Source: Methylobacterium nodulans ORS 2060 (GTDB taxonomy: Bacteria; Pseudomonadota; Alphaproteobacteria; Rhizobiales; Beijerinckiaceae). Taken from it: 64,000 bases of DNA. The stretch lies in the NCBI RefSeq assembly GCF_000022085.1, contig NC_011887.1, positions 372,001 to 436,000 on the forward strand, in the 5' to 3' direction. The notes beneath the pieces are model-generated. The model searched no databases and had not been told where the DNA came from. It was given only the letters and a program-made list of their open reading frames with translations. Every line of letters starts with the position of its first letter. The stretch's first letter is position 1. The translations under genes and the position numbers were made by a program. This document shows positions 1 through 8,164 of this stretch, piece after piece.

Positions 1-115
1 CCACTATGCTCAGATCCATGCCGAGACCGGCTGGGGCATGAGGGCGTCCGGCCCGCTGCCGGCGCACCACAAGGTGGTCGGGCGAGACGTGCCGTGGCCG
101 GATGAGAAGCGCTGA
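1..115 (+). CDS. 3' end of a gene cut by the window edge
   Basis: An open frame enters from the left edge and stops at TGA 113-115. The visible 37 residues read as ordinary protein (HYAQIHAETGWG...VPWPDEKR). No family was recognised. Only the C-terminus is present, so function cannot be judged. Confidence 0.45.
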   Translation, partial: HYAQIHAETGWGMRASGPLPAHHKVVGRDVPWPDEKR

Positions 116-406
116 AACGAAATGAGTCCGCGCAGCCGAAGCTCGCGGGCTCAGTATTGGGGCTTCAATGAGGCATGAAGCACTGCACTGTCAGCACATT
201 GATTGCGGCGAGACATTAACCTTTGTTCATTGAGCGCCGAGTGAGGCTACATGCTGCAAAAAGCCCGCCGCGGCGCTGCCGGGACACCGACCATCAGCGA
301 ACCGCTCAACCTCAGGCGCATCGCTGATCGAGATACCCCCTAAGAGCATCGGCAGACGGTTCTGAAACCGGCAATAGTGCGGCCCAAAAGCAAGAAAAGG
401 GAGCGC
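116..406. other. intergenic, nothing recognised
   Basis: About 290 bases between the partial gene and the next likely start. No ORF with coding character, hairpin terminator or RNA gene was seen. It presumably carries the promoter of the following small gene pair. Confidence 0.4.
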
Positions 407-670
407 ATGATGCCGCTACACACTGACGAGCGCTGGCACTACGAAGGCGATGCCGCCACGCGCGAGAAGCGGGTCTATTGCGATGACGCGCTGATCGGCA
501 GAGTTCGGCGCTGGCACATGATGGAACCGGACGGGCGGTTCAGCGCGTGGTTTGCATTTGAGCAATGGCAGGATGGCGCGTTCCGTCCAGTTGGCGGCCT
601 GCAAGCTACCTTCGACGAAGCCCTCCTCCATCTGGCCTCCTTGTCTGTACCACCACGCGCTTGCCAGTGA
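407..670 (+). CDS. small hypothetical protein
   Basis: An 87-residue soluble, Trp- and Arg-rich protein (MMPLHTDERWHYEGDA...). I prefer the ATG at 407, which has a good ribosome site (AAGGGAG) six bases upstream, over an in-frame GTG at 377. The stop codon overlaps the GTG start of the next gene (GTGA at 667-670), so the two are probably translated together. There is no signal peptide or membrane segment. No family was recognised. Confidence 0.55.
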   Translation: MMPLHTDERWHYEGDAATREKRVYCDDALIGRVRRWHMMEPDGRFSAWFAFEQWQDGAFRPVGGLQATFDEALLHLASLSVPPRACQ

Positions 671-1059
671 GACGATCCACTCCCCGCCGCGCCTACGACG
701 CGGACGGCCGCGAGATCCGGGCGCCGACGATCGGCGATCTGCGGGCGGAGGACAATACCACTGCGTCCGTGCGCTGCTACGGATGCAGCTACAGGGCGAT
801 CATGAGCATCGACCGCTCCCCCCTCCACCTAGGACCGGGCGAGAGGGCGGCGGAATTTAGATTCCGCCGGCGCCGGGGATCCGCCTTCCTGCCCTCTAAC
901 CGGCCTCAGCCAGGAGAGCGGCTGTGCTCCGGCACACTCTCCTCGGCCGTTCGCGCGAGAGCACTGCTGGCGCGTAAGCTGCATTCCGATATGCAGGGCG
1001 CGCGGGCATCACTATGGGCAAGGATGCCGGCGTCCGTCATACCCAAGGTACGTGCCTGA
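667..1059 (+). CDS. hypothetical protein with one CxxC motif, probably degraded C-terminus
   Basis: It starts at a GTG overlapping the previous stop. The first ~60 residues (AYDADGREIRAPTIGDLRAE, then VRCYGCSY) resemble small zinc-ribbon-like hypothetical proteins known from Methylobacterium. The expected second Cys pair is missing, and the sequence after about residue 65 is arginine-rich and low in information. The 3' half is therefore probably frameshifted or replaced. It overlaps the 3' end of the convergent BA14K pseudogene. The function is unknown. Confidence 0.4.
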   Translation: MRRSTPRRAYDADGREIRAPTIGDLRAEDNTTASVRCYGCSYRAIMSIDRSPLHLGPGERAAEFRFRRRRGSAFLPSNRPQPGERLCSGTLSSAVRARALLARKLHSDMQGARASLWARMPASVIPKVRA

Positions 1060-1755
1060 CTTAGGGTCATAGGATTTGAACCGCTGCGCGCAAGCTGCGA
1101 CCGGATCTACCGTTACGGTCGCCTCACCGGAGGCCGGCACAACCGCGTCGCTTTCGTAGCCGTAACCTGCGGGTGCGTAGCCGCCGTAGTAATAATCAGG
1201 GTAGTAGCCGCCCGCGTAGCCATAGCCGAGACTGCCTGCGGCCAATCCAAGCCCGAAACCTACACCCAGCGCACCGTACCCATAGCCACGCCGGTATCCG
1301 AAGCGGAGCCTGCCATGAAATCCACCGCGATGGCCGATGAAACCGCCCCGGAATCCAGCACCACGGTAGCCGCCGAAGCCGCTGCGGGCGCCTCCCTCCG
1401 CGAGTGCGTTGCCGCCTCGGAAGCCATTGCCGGCCAGTCCGACTCTGCCGCCCCGGAAGCCCGCACCGGCAAGCCCGGCTCCGCCGCTCAAGCCGCCCGC
1501 TCCGGCTAGACCGGCTCCGCCACCATGGAAGACCCCGCCGCCTAGCGCACTACCTCAACGGAAGCCTCCGCCCGCAAGCCCAGCACCACCGCGGAAACCT
1601 CCAGCTCCCATGCCGGCTCCGCCCCGGAATCCACCGCCTCCGAAGCCGCCGTGGTACCCGCCCGCACCGAATCCGACGGGTCGCGCATCGGCGCTCGCAG
1701 GAAGGATGATCAAGGAGCTGGCCATAGCGGCGATGGCGAACAAGGTTTGCTTCAT
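1012..1755 (-). pseudogene. BA14K-like secreted Gly-rich protein, in-frame stop
   Basis: The ATG at 1755 opens a Sec signal peptide (MKQTLFAIAAMASSLIILPA, then SADA). A Gly/Arg/Phe repeat region (GGFRGGAG-type units) and a C-terminus CAQRFKSYDPKSGTYLGYDG...HPC follow; that ending is the hallmark of the BA14K family. The frame is interrupted once by TGA at 1557-1555, where neighbouring repeat units carry GGA, so a single G-to-T change explains it. The 21 codons after the stop remain in frame and keep the repeat. BA14K proteins are small periplasmic or surface antigens of alphaproteobacteria. It is either a pseudogene or the result of a base-calling error. Confidence 0.7.
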
Positions 1756-2037
1756 GATCTTACGCCTGAGTGTGCGGTTTTCCTCGTTTCCTGAACGCAC
1801 TCAGGTGAGGGCAGGTTTCTGCACACCAGTCGCTGGTAGCCGAAAGCCGCCCCAAGACCCTGCTCGGATGTTCGGAAAACGGTCGGATGCAATTGGCGAA
1901 GTTGCTAGCGAAGATCCGCCGTGAGAACTTACTGCATTCGATCACTGGAGTCACCGCCATAAGGTGAGTTGTGTCCGCTCGTTTCGCGTTCGTTCCTGAA
2001 TACCTGCGGACGTGAGCGCCACACCGGCCGAAACGGC

Positions 2038-3069
2038 TTACTCGTCCTCAGCCTCCTTCCATTCCTGGTATGCGGCGGGATCGTAGATGTGCTCGAGCGT
2101 GGGCACGAAGCGAACTTCCCGCCCGCCAAACTTACGCTTGAAGATGCTGAAGTTCTGCCAACCGTCGCTCGGCGCGCCCTGCGGGGTCACACCGAACAGA
2201 TCGTAGGAGAGGCAGCCGCGGCTCTTTGCCGTCCGCATGATCTCGAAGTGGAGCAGATATGGCGCCATCACGTTGCGGTGCACGTCCCGTGAGCCGCCAT
2301 AGTAGTACGTTGCCATGCGGCCGCTATATACCACCAGCGCCGTCGCGATCCTTGTCCCCTGGTATTCTGAAAAGAAGATCGAACCACGGTCTGCAGCCAG
2401 AAGCCTTGGGATCAAGTTATGAAAGTAGCCGGAGCTGCGTCCATCTTTTCTCCTGCGGTCGAAAGTCTCTCGGTAAACGGCCAAAAAGTCCTCAATCCCC
2501 TTGGAGGAGACGTCCTCGACGACTGACACGCCATACCGCTGAGCGACCCGGATGTTGTACCGGCCTTTCGGTTTCATCTGAGCCAAGATGGCGCTCTCGG
2601 ACGAGGTCAAATCGATATAGAGTGTATCACGGGGAGTGCCATAGTAGTGGCTGGATTTCCGGAATCCCGTCACGAATTCCGGCACGTGCTCCCACCGTGG
2701 ATTGATGCACAGGTGACTGACCACCCGCTGTTCGGTCTGCCGCTTGCGCTCGATGAATGACATCACCGTACGAAAGACCTGCTCCTGCTCGGAAGGCGAG
2801 TCCTCTTCCAGGAAGATTGGGCCGTCAGGGACGATATAGTAGCACTTGCCCGGAGCAAATGAGCGCGCGAGAACCATTGCACCGCCGATGATGGCGTCTC
2901 CGTACCGCAGCACCGTCCCGAACTGCTCCCATCCACGAGCGACCTGCAGCGACGTGTACCACGACAGCTGCCGGAAGCCTGGATCAGCCCTTTGTTCGAT
3001 GAAGGCATCCCACGTCTTCCACCTGTCGAATTCCGAATGCGGCTGCTTAACGGCTACTTCAGCACTCAT
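2038..3069 (-). CDS. FemAB/GNAT-fold aminoacyltransferase-like protein
   Basis: A 343-residue cytosolic protein with the tandem acetyltransferase-like layout of the FemAB (lipid II aminoacyltransferase) family. A central segment includes MKPKGRYNIRVAQRYGV, and a second half contains YYYGGSRDVHRNVMAPYLLHFEIM, LFGVTPQGAPSDGW and FKRKFGG, all typical of Gram-negative FemAB-related proteins. The ATG at 3069 is chosen over a GTG at 3084 because GAGAGG lies just upstream of it. It is on the same strand as, and downstream of, the peptide exporter operon, separated by a dead RibD-like fragment. A role in envelope or exopolysaccharide modification is the family norm. A link to the exported peptide is only speculation. 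Confidence 0.75.
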   Translation of the reverse strand: MSAEVAVKQPHSEFDRWKTWDAFIEQRADPGFRQLSWYTSLQVARGWEQFGTVLRYGDAIIGGAMVLARSFAPGKCYYIVPDGPIFLEEDSPSEQEQVFRTVMSFIERKRQTEQRVVSHLCINPRWEHVPEFVTGFRKSSHYYGTPRDTLYIDLTSSESAILAQMKPKGRYNIRVAQRYGVSVVEDVSSKGIEDFLAVYRETFDRRRKDGRSSGYFHNLIPRLLAADRGSIFFSEYQGTRIATALVVYSGRMATYYYGGSRDVHRNVMAPYLLHFEIMRTAKSRGCLSYDLFGVTPQGAPSDGWQNFSIFKRKFGGREVRFVPTLEHIYDPAAYQEWKEAEDE

Positions 3070-3227
3070 CACTACCTCTCGCACTCTCGATCAATTGCAA
3101 TGTCTCAGACACAGACAACCGCTCCTCTACAGGAGCGACACTTGGCTGATCGAGCGAATGACCGGCCAGGAGCACGAAAATGGTAACGCCTACTTCGCCT
3201 CTCCGGAGAAGCGCTTCCTGCGGGAGC

Positions 3228-3435
3228 CTTGGAACGCGGGGCGCCAAGTCCTACGGCGTGGTGCTCGGTCCTCGGAGCAAGATCGCCCGAAGTCGCACCG
3301 CCATTGAGGGCGACCTCATCGTAGCCGTCCTGACCGAGCAAGCGCCCGACGCGCACCTCGCCGGGCTCCGCGCCGACGGCGTTTCGTACGTTTTCGCTGG
3401 CAACGGCGAACTCGACCTCGGCAAGCTGGGACATC
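3228..3435 (+). pseudogene. C-terminal fragment of a RibD-like/dihydrofolate reductase-fold gene
   Basis: The plus strand encodes SYGVVLGPRSKIARSRTAIE, then VAVLTEQAPDAHLAGLRADG and VSYVFAGNGELDLGK. This matches the later part of the RibD C-terminal (dihydrofolate reductase-like) domain. Both ends of the gene are missing. Similarity stops near 3435, where the opposite-strand exporter gene begins to look normal. The fragment lies antisense under the last ~37 codons of that exporter, so it marks a recombination junction. Confidence 0.6.
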
Positions 3436-5619
3436 AGTATTCGGTATGGTGAGAGGGGTGGCTGGGGGCAGGTGCAGCTCGTGCAGCTCGGTCGCCTCGT
3501 CCGCGCGATGGCAGGAGACCTTGCCGTTGCACAGGGTGATCACCCGGCCCGAGGCGCGGATGGTCTCCGGCCGATGCGCGATCACGATGCGCGTCACGCA
3601 GGCGGCCGCAAGGGCCGCGTTGACCGCCCGCTCGCGATCCACGTCGAGATGGCTCGTCGCCTCATCCAGCAGAAGGATCCCGGGCCGCCGGTACAGGGCG
3701 CGAGCGATCAGCACCCGCTGCTTCTGACCGCCCGACAGCATCGTCCCCATGTCCCCGATCAGCGTGCTGTAGCCCATCGGCATCTGGATGATGTCGGCGT
3801 GCACCGCCGCCAGATCCGCACACTCGACGACCCGCGGCAGATCAGGCTGCTCGGCAAAGAAGCTGATGTTGTCCGCAATCGAGCCGGCGAACAGCTGGTC
3901 GTCCTGCATCACCACACCGAGCATGGCGCGGTAGTTCTGGAGACCGATCCGGCTCATCGGCTCGCCGTTGACCAGGATCTCGCCATGGGTCGGCGCCACG
4001 AGGCCGGAGAGGATCTTCAGCAGCGTCGTCTTGCCGCCGCCGGAGGGCCCCACGATGGCGACCGACTCGCCGGCCTCGATCCGCAGGCTGACGTTGTCGA
4101 GAATCCAGGGCTCGTGCTCGCCGTAGCGGAAGCTGACATGGCGCAGCTCGACCGCTTGCGGCGGGTGGCTCCCTTCCGGCCGAAGGCGCACCGGGCTGCG
4201 CGGCTCCGGCTCGGTGAGGGCGATATCGGCCAGGCGCTCCGCATGCAGCCGGAGCATCTTCAGGTCGACCAGCTTGTTGATCAGCTCCGCGACGCGCTCG
4301 ATGAACTGATCCTTGTACAGGAGGAACGCCAGCAGCAGGCCGACCGACATGGTGTTGGCCATGATGTGGCGTGCGCCGAGCCAGATGATGGTGATCTTCA
4401 GAAAGCCGAACAGCAGCCCGTTCGCCGTCTTGAACAGGAACCGGAGCCGCTCGACGGAGAGCTGCCGGTTGGTGGTGGAGACGAGCAGGTTCAACCAGTG
4501 CGCGCGCCGCTCCTCCTGCCCGTTGAACAGCTTGATGGTGCGGATGCCGCGCAGGGTTTCGAGGAAGTGGCTGTCGCGCCGCGCCGACCACACGATCGCC
4601 TCGGCGGACGCCTCGCGCAAGGGCGTGTAGGAGGCCCAGCGCAGCCCCGCATAGAGCAGGGCGCCCAGCACGGTCACGGCCGCGAGGTCGGGCGCGAACA
4701 GGACCATGATCACCAGCGTGATCCCGGCCATGATCCCGTCGATGATGCTCTCGACCAGGTCGGTCGTGACGACCTGCAGGATGGTCTCCTGAGACGAGAA
4801 GCGGGAGGTCACGTCCCCGAGATGCCGGCTCTCGAAGAACGTGGCGGGCAGGCTGATGAGATGGCTGAACAGGTTGGCGCGCGACTGGATCTTCAGTGTG
4901 GCACTCAGCCCGATCAGCATCCAGCTGCGCATCGCCGTCACGGCGGTTTGGATCAGCAGCAACAGCGAGAAGCCGAGCGCCAGCGTGACAAGCAGGTCGT
5001 GGTCGGCGGTGACGAGCGCATGGTCCACCACCCACTGCAGGAAGAGCGGGCTGATGATGGCGAAGACCTCGATGGCCAGCGCCAGAACGACCTGATTGGT
5101 CAGCGCCCGCTTCACGCCGACGGTGCGGCCGAGCAAGTGCAGGGCCCGGATCCGCGCCGGGGCCGTGGCCGGCACGAAACGGTCGGTCGGGTACAGCTCC
5201 AGCGCCACGCCGGTGAAGTGGCGCGACAGCTGCGCCTTGCTGATGCGGCGGATGCCGACGGACGGATCGTGCACGACGGCACTGCCCCGCGCGACCTTCT
5301 GGAGCACGACGAAGTGATTCAGGTCCCAGTGCAGGATGCAGGGCAGCCGCAGCTGCCCGAGCTCCGCGATCTCCAGGCGCAGGGGACGGGTGGCGAAGCC
5401 GAGCTCGTCCGCAATCCGCATCAGCTCGTTCAGCGTCGCGCCCTTGAGCGACATGCCGTAGCGGCGGCGCAGTTCGGACAGCCCGGTCTGATAGCCGAAG
5501 TAGCTCGCCACCATGGCCAGGCTGGCCAGGCCGCACTCGGCCGCCTCGGTCTGGAGCAGCATCGGGACGCGGCGGCCCCAGCCGAGGTTCAGGCCCTCCA
5601 AGGCGCTTACGCGTGCCAT
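3316..5619 (-). CDS. peptidase-containing ABC exporter (C39 bacteriocin-type)
   Basis: A 767-residue exporter that should cleave a double-glycine leader and pump the core peptide across the inner membrane. The N-terminal C39 cysteine peptidase has Gln23, Cys29 (QTEAAECG), His102 (LNHFVVL) and Asp118 (HDPS). A six-helix membrane domain spans roughly 165-445. The ATPase domain carries Walker A GPSGGGKTT at 524-532, signature LSGGQ at 628-632, Walker B ILLLDE at 648-653 and the H-loop His682. The start at 5619 overlaps the end of the hlyD-like gene by 13 bases, implying coupling. The last ~37 residues are an Arg-rich tail read from antisense RibD debris, so the native end was probably lost. All catalytic motifs are intact. 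Confidence 0.93.
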   Translation of the reverse strand: MARVSALEGLNLGWGRRVPMLLQTEAAECGLASLAMVASYFGYQTGLSELRRRYGMSLKGATLNELMRIADELGFATRPLRLEIAELGQLRLPCILHWDLNHFVVLQKVARGSAVVHDPSVGIRRISKAQLSRHFTGVALELYPTDRFVPATAPARIRALHLLGRTVGVKRALTNQVVLALAIEVFAIISPLFLQWVVDHALVTADHDLLVTLALGFSLLLLIQTAVTAMRSWMLIGLSATLKIQSRANLFSHLISLPATFFESRHLGDVTSRFSSQETILQVVTTDLVESIIDGIMAGITLVIMVLFAPDLAAVTVLGALLYAGLRWASYTPLREASAEAIVWSARRDSHFLETLRGIRTIKLFNGQEERRAHWLNLLVSTTNRQLSVERLRFLFKTANGLLFGFLKITIIWLGARHIMANTMSVGLLLAFLLYKDQFIERVAELINKLVDLKMLRLHAERLADIALTEPEPRSPVRLRPEGSHPPQAVELRHVSFRYGEHEPWILDNVSLRIEAGESVAIVGPSGGGKTTLLKILSGLVAPTHGEILVNGEPMSRIGLQNYRAMLGVVMQDDQLFAGSIADNISFFAEQPDLPRVVECADLAAVHADIIQMPMGYSTLIGDMGTMLSGGQKQRVLIARALYRRPGILLLDEATSHLDVDRERAVNAALAAACVTRIVIAHRPETIRASGRVITLCNGKVSCHRADEATELHELHLPPATPLTIPNTDVPACRGRVRRCQRKRTKRRRRGARRGARRALARSGRLR

Positions 5620-6938
5620 GATCCGCTCAAGGTGTAGAGAGGTTCGAGCACCCACTCGATCAGGCGGCGGCTCTCGATCAGCACGTCCGCCTCCAGCTGC
5701 ATGCCGGGCTGGAGCGCCACGGCCTGCCCATAGGCGACGGCGGTCTGGCGATCGAGCTCGACGGTGACGCGATAGATGGGCTCGTTGCTGCCGAACAACG
5801 CCGTCAGTCCGGCCAGGGTCTGGTTGAGCTCCGCCGGGCTCAGGGCGGAGCGGGACACGGTGGTCACCACCCCGCCGTAGAAGCCGAACTTCTGGTACGG
5901 GAAGGCCTGATAGCGCAGCAGCACCCGCTGCCCGGCGCGCAGGAAGCCGATGCCGCGGCTCGGGCTGAAGAGCTGCGCCTGCAGCTTGGACCGGGACGGC
6001 ACGATGCCGAAGAGAGGAATCGAGGTGGTGGCGTTGCCGCCGGGCTCGGCCTGAAGGCCGGTGATCGTGCCATCCTGAGGAGCCGTGATGACGATCTCCC
6101 GCCGCGCCTCGGCCTCGATCAGGTCCTGCTCCAGCGCCGCGACGCTGCGCTCGCTCTCGTTCTCCTGGATCTGCCGGCGGAGCGGCACGGCCTGCAGGGT
6201 CGCCCACGCCTCGGCCTGTTCGCGCTCCAGAGTTGCGAGGCTGCGTTCCAGCGCCTGGAGCTTGGCGGCCTCGTCGAGGCGTTCCTTCTCCGCCTCCTCC
6301 AGCCGGGGGGCGGTGACGATATCCCGCTTGCGCAACTCGCGGAGGCGAACCGCCGTCCTGTCGGCCATCTCGATCTTGGTCTTCTGAAGGCCGACCTCCA
6401 CTTCCAGATGCTTCCGCTCGGCGCTCAGGATGTCCAGCTTCTTGCGGGCATCGTTGATCTGGTTCTCGAACACTCTCACCTGAACGCTCTTCTCCTGCAT
6501 CATGCTGTCACGGCGCCGTTTCAGCTGCCGGACGACCTCCTGCCGGGTGGCGCCGGCCGCACTGCTCAGCATCTCCGTCGAGATGACCAGCACCGGGCTG
6601 CCCTTCCGAACCGCCATGCCTTCCTGCACGAGGACCTCGGTGATCACGCCGGCCTGCGGGGAGAAGCTCCGGACAACGCCCTGCTCCGGCACGAGCCAGC
6701 CGTTGATGCGCGCCTTGCGCGTGTAGGAGCCGAAGACGAGCAGCAGGACAATCGCCATCACTGCCGCCGATGCAAAGAGCGCGAACATCCAATGGGTGAG
6801 CCGCGGCTCCAGGAGCACGGTGCCGAGCCATTGCGCCTGCCCTTCGGCCAGGACCTCCGCCCGGAACAGCGACTCGCGGTGGATGGGAAGCTGTTTCTGG
6901 CCGGCAGCGAGTTCGGAGTCGGATCCATCCTGGCTCAT
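5607..6938 (-). CDS. HlyD/CvaA-type membrane fusion protein
   Basis: A 443-residue periplasmic adaptor that links the ABC exporter to an outer-membrane channel. It has a short cytosolic N-terminus, one membrane span at about residues 48-70 (WMFALFASAAVMAIVLLLVF), a lipoyl half-motif (GWLVPEQGVVRSFSPQAGVI), a long coiled coil at about 135-275, the second lipoyl half (ITAPQDGTITGLQ), and a C-terminal beta-barrel region ending in LQPGMQLEADVLIESRRLIE. It starts eight bases after the upstream gene and overlaps the exporter. No outer-membrane TolC partner is encoded nearby, so a housekeeping TolC would have to serve. Confidence 0.93.
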   Translation of the reverse strand: MSQDGSDSELAAGQKQLPIHRESLFRAEVLAEGQAQWLGTVLLEPRLTHWMFALFASAAVMAIVLLLVFGSYTRKARINGWLVPEQGVVRSFSPQAGVITEVLVQEGMAVRKGSPVLVISTEMLSSAAGATRQEVVRQLKRRRDSMMQEKSVQVRVFENQINDARKKLDILSAERKHLEVEVGLQKTKIEMADRTAVRLRELRKRDIVTAPRLEEAEKERLDEAAKLQALERSLATLEREQAEAWATLQAVPLRRQIQENESERSVAALEQDLIEAEARREIVITAPQDGTITGLQAEPGGNATTSIPLFGIVPSRSKLQAQLFSPSRGIGFLRAGQRVLLRYQAFPYQKFGFYGGVVTTVSRSALSPAELNQTLAGLTALFGSNEPIYRVTVELDRQTAVAYGQAVALQPGMQLEADVLIESRRLIEWVLEPLYTLSGSWHA

Positions 6939-6946
6939 GGATCAGC

Positions 6947-7906
6947 CTATGCGTCGTCGAGAGACCTGACGGAATAGTCCTTCACCTCGAAGCTCAGCTC
7001 GATGACCTGCGAGGTTCTGCGGACCTGCAGCACTTTGCGGATCCGCGGTTCGAAGAAGTCCTTCAGGAGTGGTGGCCGCGCCGCCCGGAAGTAGAAGCTC
7101 GGCGACGCCATGACCTTGCTCGATGCGAGCAGGCCGAGTTCCTCGCCACGGGTCGCGGTCTGGATGATGCAGGGCGCGAACCGGACGCCCATGGCGCGCA
7201 GCGCGTAGGCGCGATGGTGGCCGTTGTGGAGGAGCAGGCGCGACTCGGATTGGACGACGCTGAGGAAGTTCGATCCGAAGCCGACGATGAGCCCGACGGC
7301 CCCACTCACCGAGCCGAAGGCGGCGTGGTTGGCCAGGTCCTGTGGCTTGAGCAGCAGACATTCGTGGAAGCGCAGATCCGAGGAAGCCGAGACGAACAGG
7401 TACCGGCGTGCGCCGGCCTGCCGGATCTGAACGGGCGCCTCGAAGTCACCGAGGGGCTGGCAGAAGCGGAAGAGGGCTTGCGCATTCAGACGATCTCCGG
7501 CGCGGGCTTGGAGCCGGTCCGCATGGTCGAGATCGATATGGGATTGCGCCACCACCAGACGGTCGAGTTCGACCATTGCGAAACGGGTCGGCACCTTGTC
7601 GAAGGCGCGCCGGTAGCGGGGATCCGCCCGCACCGCGTCGGCCAGCTCGGCACAAGTGGGATCCAGGTCCCGGACCTCGATGGCATCCGCCGCACCCGCC
7701 TCGTTGAGCTCCAGGTGATGGTAGTAGTCGTTGGCCGCGCGCCATTCATCGACCAACGCCGAGCGGGACAGGGCGGCGACGCCGACTGCATGATCCTCGA
7801 CGTAGTCCAGAAAGTCTTGCAGGCCCGGCTGCCCGAGCAACCAAGCTTCCCTGACGCCGACCTGCGGTTCGCCATGAGTCATCGGCCAGTGTTGCCGAGC
7901 GTCCAT
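6947..7906 (-). CDS. ParB/sulfiredoxin-fold-like protein of the peptide export operon
   Basis: A 319-residue soluble protein with no signal peptide. I do not recognise a named family. Two segments resemble the ParB/Srx nucleotide-binding fold: a strand-helix start at VPTRFAMVELDRLVVAQSHI, and LLHNGHHRAYALRAMGV, which parallels the G-x-H-R-x-x-A box of ParB-like domains. The ATG at 7906 has a strong ribosome site (GGGGAGG). It lies between the peptide gene and hlyD-like gene in one orientation with tight spacing, so it probably acts on the peptide: modification, chaperoning, immunity or regulation. None of these can be chosen from sequence alone. Confidence 0.6.
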   Translation of the reverse strand: MDARQHWPMTHGEPQVGVREAWLLGQPGLQDFLDYVEDHAVGVAALSRSALVDEWRAANDYYHHLELNEAGAADAIEVRDLDPTCAELADAVRADPRYRRAFDKVPTRFAMVELDRLVVAQSHIDLDHADRLQARAGDRLNAQALFRFCQPLGDFEAPVQIRQAGARRYLFVSASSDLRFHECLLLKPQDLANHAAFGSVSGAVGLIVGFGSNFLSVVQSESRLLLHNGHHRAYALRAMGVRFAPCIIQTATRGEELGLLASSKVMASPSFYFRAARPPLLKDFFEPRIRKVLQVRRTSQVIELSFEVKDYSVRSLDDA

Positions 7907-8008
7907 GCCATCCTCCCCAGGCCTACAGGCGGAAAGCTGCGGCCGTCGTTCGTACCCCTTGTCGTGTGCGCACCGGCGGCGATCCGCCGGTGCGCTTGGC
8001 CGTTAGGC

Positions 8009-8164
8009 CTAGCCGTGCCTCTTGCTCTTGGACTTCGAGTGCTTCTTCGAGCGGCTCGCGTGCTTGCTCTTGCTCTTGCTGCCGTGCTTTCTGTCCCCCG
8101 AGCCGCAAGATGGCGAGCCCGCCCCATAGACATGGGTCAGTTCGTCGATAGTCAGTTCACGCAT
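8009..8164 (-). CDS. double-glycine-type leader peptide with Lys/Ser/His-rich core
   Basis: A 51-residue ORF. The leader MRELTIDELTHVYGA fits the class II bacteriocin / C39 consensus exactly: Leu at -12, Glu at -8, Leu at -7, Val at -4, Gly-Ala at -2/-1. The predicted 36-residue core starts GSPSCGSGDRKHG and continues as SK repeats (SKSKSKHASRSKKHSKSKSK). It holds nine Lys, three Arg, four His, one Cys and a single Asp. The ATG at 8164 is preceded by GGGAGA. It is the first gene of the export operon, and the operon contains its matching peptidase-transporter. It is probably a secreted cationic peptide, with antimicrobial, metal-binding or signalling roles all possible. A spurious ORF in this composition is unlikely given the perfect leader. 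Confidence 0.85.
   Translation of the reverse strand: MRELTIDELTHVYGAGSPSCGSGDRKHGSKSKSKHASRSKKHSKSKSKRHG

Noticed and set aside
3472..5637. Very long plus-strand ORF (721 codons) opposite the ABC exporter
   Set aside because: Composition is Asp/Arg/Gln/His-rich shadow of a GC-rich gene. The minus strand has every exporter motif.
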